A stretch of DNA of 64,000 nt from Patagioenas fasciata (lineage: Eukaryota; Chordata; Aves; Columbiformes; Columbidae), in the NCBI RefSeq assembly GCF_037038585.1, contig NW_027288588.1, positions 186,001 through 250,000 on the forward strand. The letters are read 5' to 3'. Under the pieces are notes generated by a model. That model did no database searches, was not told the origin of the DNA, and saw only the letters and a program-made list of their open reading frames with translations. How positions within the stretch are numbered: position 1 is the first letter of the stretch; the number at the start of each line of letters is the position of its first letter. This document shows, one piece after another, positions 59,831-64,000 of the stretch. A program made the position numbers and the translations under genes.

Positions 59831-61457
59831 CTGGGGACAATGGGGGTTCCTGGGACGTCACAATGGGCCCTGGGGACAAGGGGGGGTCCCCAGGATGTCA
59901 CAATGGGCCCTGGGGACAATGGGGTGCAGAGGATGTCACAATGGGCCCTGGGGACTAGGGGGGGTCCTGGGATGTCACAATGGGCCCCAGTGACAAAGGG
60001 CGTCCCTATGGTGCCACAATGGGCCCTGGGGACAAAGGGGGTCCCCTGGATGTCACAATGGGTTCTGGGGACATGGAGGGTCCCCAGGATGTCACAATGG
60101 GCCCTGGGGACAAAGAGCATCCCCAGCATGTCACAATGGGCCCTGGGGACAAAGGGGGTCCCCATGGTATCAGAATGGGCCCTGGGTACAAAGGGGGGTC
60201 CCCTGAATGTCACAATGGGCCCTGGGAACAATGGGGGGTCCTGGGATGTCACAATGAGCCCTGCAGACAAGGGTGGTACCCACAGTGTTACAATGGGCCC
60301 TGGGCACAAGGGGGGGTCCCCATAGTGTCACAATGGACCCTGGGGACAAGGGGGTGCCGAGGATGTCACAATGGGCCCTGGGGACAATGGGGGGTCCTGG
60401 GACCTCACAATGGGCCCTGAGGACAATGGTGGGTCCCCTGAATGTCAAAATGGGCCCTGGGGACAAAGGGGGGTCCGCAGGATGTCACAATGGGCACTGG
60501 GGACAAAGGGGGGGTCCCCAGGATGTCACAATGGGCCCTGGGGACAATGTGGGGTCCTGGGATTTCACAATGGGCCCCAGTGACAAAGGGGGTCCCCTGA
60601 ATGTCACAATGGGTGCTGGGGACAATGGGGGGTCCTGGGACGTCACAATGGGCCCTGGGGACAAGGAGGGATTCCCAAAATGTCACAATGGGCCCTGGGG
60701 ACAAGGGGGTGTCCCCAGGATGTCACAATGGGCCCTGCGGACAAGGGTGGTACCCACGGTGTCACAATGGGCACTGGGCACAAGGGGGGGTCCCTATAGT
60801 GTCACAATGGGTCCTGGGGACAAGTGGAGTCCCCTGAAAGTCACAGTGGGCCCTTGGGACAATGTGGGGTCCTGGGATCTCACAATGGGCCCCAATGACA
60901 AACGGGGGCCCCTGAATGTCACAATGGGCCCTGGGGACAATGGGGGGTCCTGGGACGTCACAATGGGCCCTGGGGACAAAGGGCGGTCCTCAGGATATCA
61001 CAATGGGCCCTGGGGACAAAGGGTGGTCGCCAGGATATCACAATGGGCTCTGGTGACAATGGGGTCCCCAGGATGTCACAATGGGCCCTGAAGACAACAG
61101 GCGGTCCTGGGATGTCACAATGGGCCCTGGGGACAAAGAGTGTCCCCAGGATATCAGAATGGGCCCTGAGGACAAGTTGGGGTCCCCTGAATTTCACAAT
61201 GGGCCCTGGGGACAAAGAGGGCTCCCCAGCATATCACAATGGGCCCTGGGGACAATGGGGGGTCCTGAAACGTCACAATGGGCCCTGGGGACAAGGAGGG
61301 ATCCACAGGATGTCACAATGGGCCCTGGGGACAATGGGGGGTCCTGGGACATCACAATGGGCCCTGGGGACAATGGGGGTTCCCCAGGATGTCACAATGG
61401 GCCCTGGGGACAAAGAGGGGTCCCCTGAATGTCACAATGGGCCCTGGGGACAAGGGG

Positions 61458-61870
61458 GTGCAGTGGATGTCACAATGGGCCCTGGGGACAATGGGGGGCG
61501 TCCAGGATGTCAGAATGAGTCCTGAGGACAAGGCGGGGTCCCCATGGTGTCACAATGGGTCCCCAGTGACAAGGAGGGGTCCCCATGGTGTCACAATAGG
61601 CCCTGGGGACAAAAGGGGTTGCCATGGTGCCACAATGGGCCCTGGGGTCAAAGGGGGGTCCTGGGATGTCACAATGGGCCCTGGGGACAAAGGGGGTGTC
61701 CCCATGGTGCCACAATGGGCCCTGCGAGCAAGGGGGTGGCCAGGATGTCACAATGGGTCCTGGGGAAAATGGGGGGTGCCCAAGATGTCACAATGGACCC
61801 TGAGGACAAGCGGGTGTCTCCATGGTGTCACAATGGGCCCCAGTGACAAAGGGGGTCCCCTGAATGTCAC
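61458..61870 (+). repeat. Recurring variant block 4
   Basis: The same order again, lacking the AAGTGGGGTCCAAGAATGTC unit. It reads GCGTCCAGGATGTCAGAATG where block 1 reads GTGTCCAGGATGTGAGAATG. Confidence 0.8.
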
Positions 61871-64000
61871 AATAGGTCCTGGGGACAATGGGGGGTCCTG
61901 GGACGTCACAATGGGCCCTGGGGACAAGGAGGGATCCCCAGGATGTCACAATGGGCCCTGGGGACAATGGGGGTTCCTGGGACATCACAATGGGCCCTGG
62001 GGACAAGGGGGGGTCCCCAGGATGTCACAATGGGTCCTGGGGACAAAGAGGGGTCCCCTGAATGTCACAATGGGCCCTGGGGACAAGGGGGTGCAGAGGA
62101 TGTCACAATGGGCCTTGGGGACAATGGGGGTTCCTGGGACATCACAATGGGCCCTGGGGACAAGGGGGGGTCCCCAGGATGTCACAATGGGTCCTGGGGA
62201 CAAAGAGGGGTCCCCTGAATGTCACAATGGGCCCTGGGGACAAGGGGGTGCAGAGGATGTTGCAATGGGCCCTGGGGACAAGGGGGTGCAGAGGATGTCG
62301 CAATGGGCCCTGGGGACAATGGGGGGTCCTGGGATGTCACAATGGACCCTGGGGACAAGGAGGCATCCCCAGGATGTCACAATGGGCCCTGGGGACAATG
62401 GGGGGTCCTGGGACGTCACAATGGGCCCTGGGGACAAGGGGGGGTCCCCAGGATGTCACAATGGGCCCTGGGGACAAAGTAAGGTCCTGGGATGTCACAA
62501 TGGGCCCTGGGGACAAGGGGGGGTCCCCAGGACGTCACAATGGGCCTTGGGAACAAGGGGGTCCCCCACATATCACAATGGGCCCTGGGGACAATGTAAG
62601 GTCCTGGGCTGTCACAATGGACCCTGAGAACAAGGGGGGTCCCCAGGATGTCACAATGAAGTCTTGGGACAAAGGGGGTCCCCAGGATGTCACAATGAGC
62701 CCTGGGGACCAGGGGGGGTCCTGGGATGTCACAATGGGCCCCAGTGACAAAGAGGGTCCTCATGGTGCCACAATGGGCCCTGGGGACAAAGGGGGTCCCC
62801 TGGATGTCACAATGGGCTCTGGGGACAAAGGCGGGTGTCGACGGTGTCAAAATGGGCCCTGGGCACAAGGGGGGGTCCCCATAGTGTCACAATGGGTCCT
62901 GGGGACAAGTGGGGTCCCCAGGATGTCACAATAGGTCCTGGGGACAATGTGGGGTCCTGGGATGTCACAAAGGGCCCCAGTGACAAAGGGGGTACCCTGA
63001 ATGTCACAATGGGCCCTGGGGACAAGGAGGGATTCCCAGGATGTCACAATGGGCCCTGGGGACAAGGGTGGTACTCACGGTGTCACAATGGTCACTGGGC
63101 ACAAGCGGGGGTCCCTATAGTGTCACAATGGTTCCTGGGGACAAGTGGGGTCCCCTGAAAGTCACAATGGGCCCTGGGGACAATGTGGGGTCCTGGGATG
63201 TCACAATGGGCCCCAGTGACAAACGGGGGCCCCTGAATGTGACAATGGGCCCCGGGGACAATGGGGGGTCCTGGGACGTCACAATGGGCCCTGGGGACAA
63301 GGAGGGCACCCCAGGATGTCACACAGGGCCCTGGGGACAATGGCGGGTCGTGGGACGTCACAGTGGGCCCTGGGAACAAGGGGGGGTCCCCAGGATGTCA
63401 CAATGGGCCCTGGGGACAAAGAGGGGTCCCCTGAATGTCACAATGGGCCTTGGGGACAAGGGGATGCTGAGGATGGCACAATGGGCCCTGGGGAAAACGG
63501 GGGACCTGGGACGTCACGATGGGCCCTGGGGACAAGGAGGGATTCCCAGGATGTCACAATGGGCCCTGGGGACAAGGGTGGTACCCACGGTGCCACAATG
63601 GTCACTGGGCACAAGGGGGGGTCCCTATAGTGTCACAATGGGTCCTGGGGACAAGTGGGGTCCTGGGATGTCACAATGGGCCCCAGTGACAAACGGGGGC
63701 CCCTGAATGTCACAACGGGCCCTGGGGACAATGGGGGGTCCTGGGACGTCACAATGGGCCCTGGGGACAAGGGGGGATCCCCAGGATGTCACAATGGGCC
63801 CTGGGGACAAAGTAAGGTCCTGGGATGTCACAATGGGCCCTGGGGACAAGAGGGGGTCCCCAGGATGTCACAATGGGCCCTGGGGACAATGGGGGGTCCT
63901 GGGACGTCACAATGGGCCCTGGGGACAAGGGGGGGTCCCCAGGATGTCACAATGGGCCCTGGGGACAAAGTAAGGTCCTGGGACGTCACAATGGGCCCTG

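Larger units (their letters stand above)
51665..64000 (+). repeat. 39-bp G-rich minisatellite array
   Basis: About 315 units of roughly 39 bp (38-41): GGGGACAA, a run of 4-7 G, TCCCC or TCCTGGG, then AGGATGTCACAATGGGCCCT. Main variants are GGGACGTCACAATGGGCCCT, CCTGAATGTCACAATGGG, CATGGTGTCACAATGGGCCC and CCCCAGTGACAAAGGGGG. Because 39 is divisible by three, a 13-residue peptide repeat stays open over long distances in several frames; I regard this as fortuitous. The array runs off the right window edge. Confidence 0.97.

Noticed and set aside
51556..63973. Frames with a 13-residue repeat (MGPGDKGG...-like) in the 39-bp array.
   Set aside because: A 39-bp period keeps any open frame open; multiple frames and both strands show the same behaviour.
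1..64000. Host protein-coding gene, rRNA, tRNA or a bacterial-type defence system.
   Set aside because: Outside the retrovirus essentially all sequence is tandem repeat. The unique pieces (42998-43104 and 47976-48027) are too short and show no gene or RNA signature.

Overview
The window is vertebrate repeat DNA with no recognisable host gene. Three things suggest a bird, most likely a songbird: very GC- and CpG-rich minisatellites that fill the window almost without unique sequence, a degraded ERV-L-like retrovirus with a TGTC...GACA LTR of a type I associate with passerine genomes, and no long A/T-rich satellite. Species and chromosome cannot be read from the sequence. A microchromosome, subtelomere or sex-chromosome block is plausible but inferred.

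Layout. (1) 1-38170 is one continuous array of about 1,900 copies of a 20-bp monomer (typical forms GGTTTGCTCGGGCCCTGTCG and GGCTCCGTCGGGCCCTGTCG). Its core, 5869 to about 33525, is a higher-order repeat: a 7162-bp unit made of a 2900-bp (A) and a 4262-bp (B) sub-unit, present three times complete (5869, 13031, 23232), with one rearranged 3039-bp A copy (20193) and one extra partial B copy (30394). The flanks are more diverged and locally shuffled. (2) 38171-38226 is a lone reverse-complement piece of the 39-bp minisatellite that otherwise occupies the right end of the window. (3) 38227-42997 is a G-rich interspersed minisatellite (GGGGTGCAGGATTTGG-like, about 14-20 bp). From 43105 to 47975 the same family runs in the opposite orientation. 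Matching sub-blocks are nested around a short non-repetitive spacer (42998-43104), so this is a large imperfect palindrome with a sharp reversal of strand composition. (4) 47976-48333 holds a short unique piece, a CCA/TCA-rich tandem repeat and a second, unrelated 20-bp tandem repeat. (5) 48334-51664 is a 5'-truncated ERV-L-like provirus: reverse transcriptase tail, RNase H, integrase, a non-coding 3' segment and one 629-bp LTR. Its pol is broken by three stops and two or more frameshifts, but the integrase frame is open. There is no gag, env, dUTPase or 5' LTR. (6) 51665-64000 is about 315 copies of a roughly 39-bp minisatellite, starting directly at the LTR end.

The genes do not work together as a system. 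The interest lies in genome architecture: a nested higher-order satellite, a palindrome of G-quadruplex-capable repeats, and a retroviral LTR whose promoter points into an adjacent minisatellite. The many long open frames in the repeats arise because the monomers lack stop codons and, in the 39-bp array, because the period is divisible by three. They are not annotated as genes.
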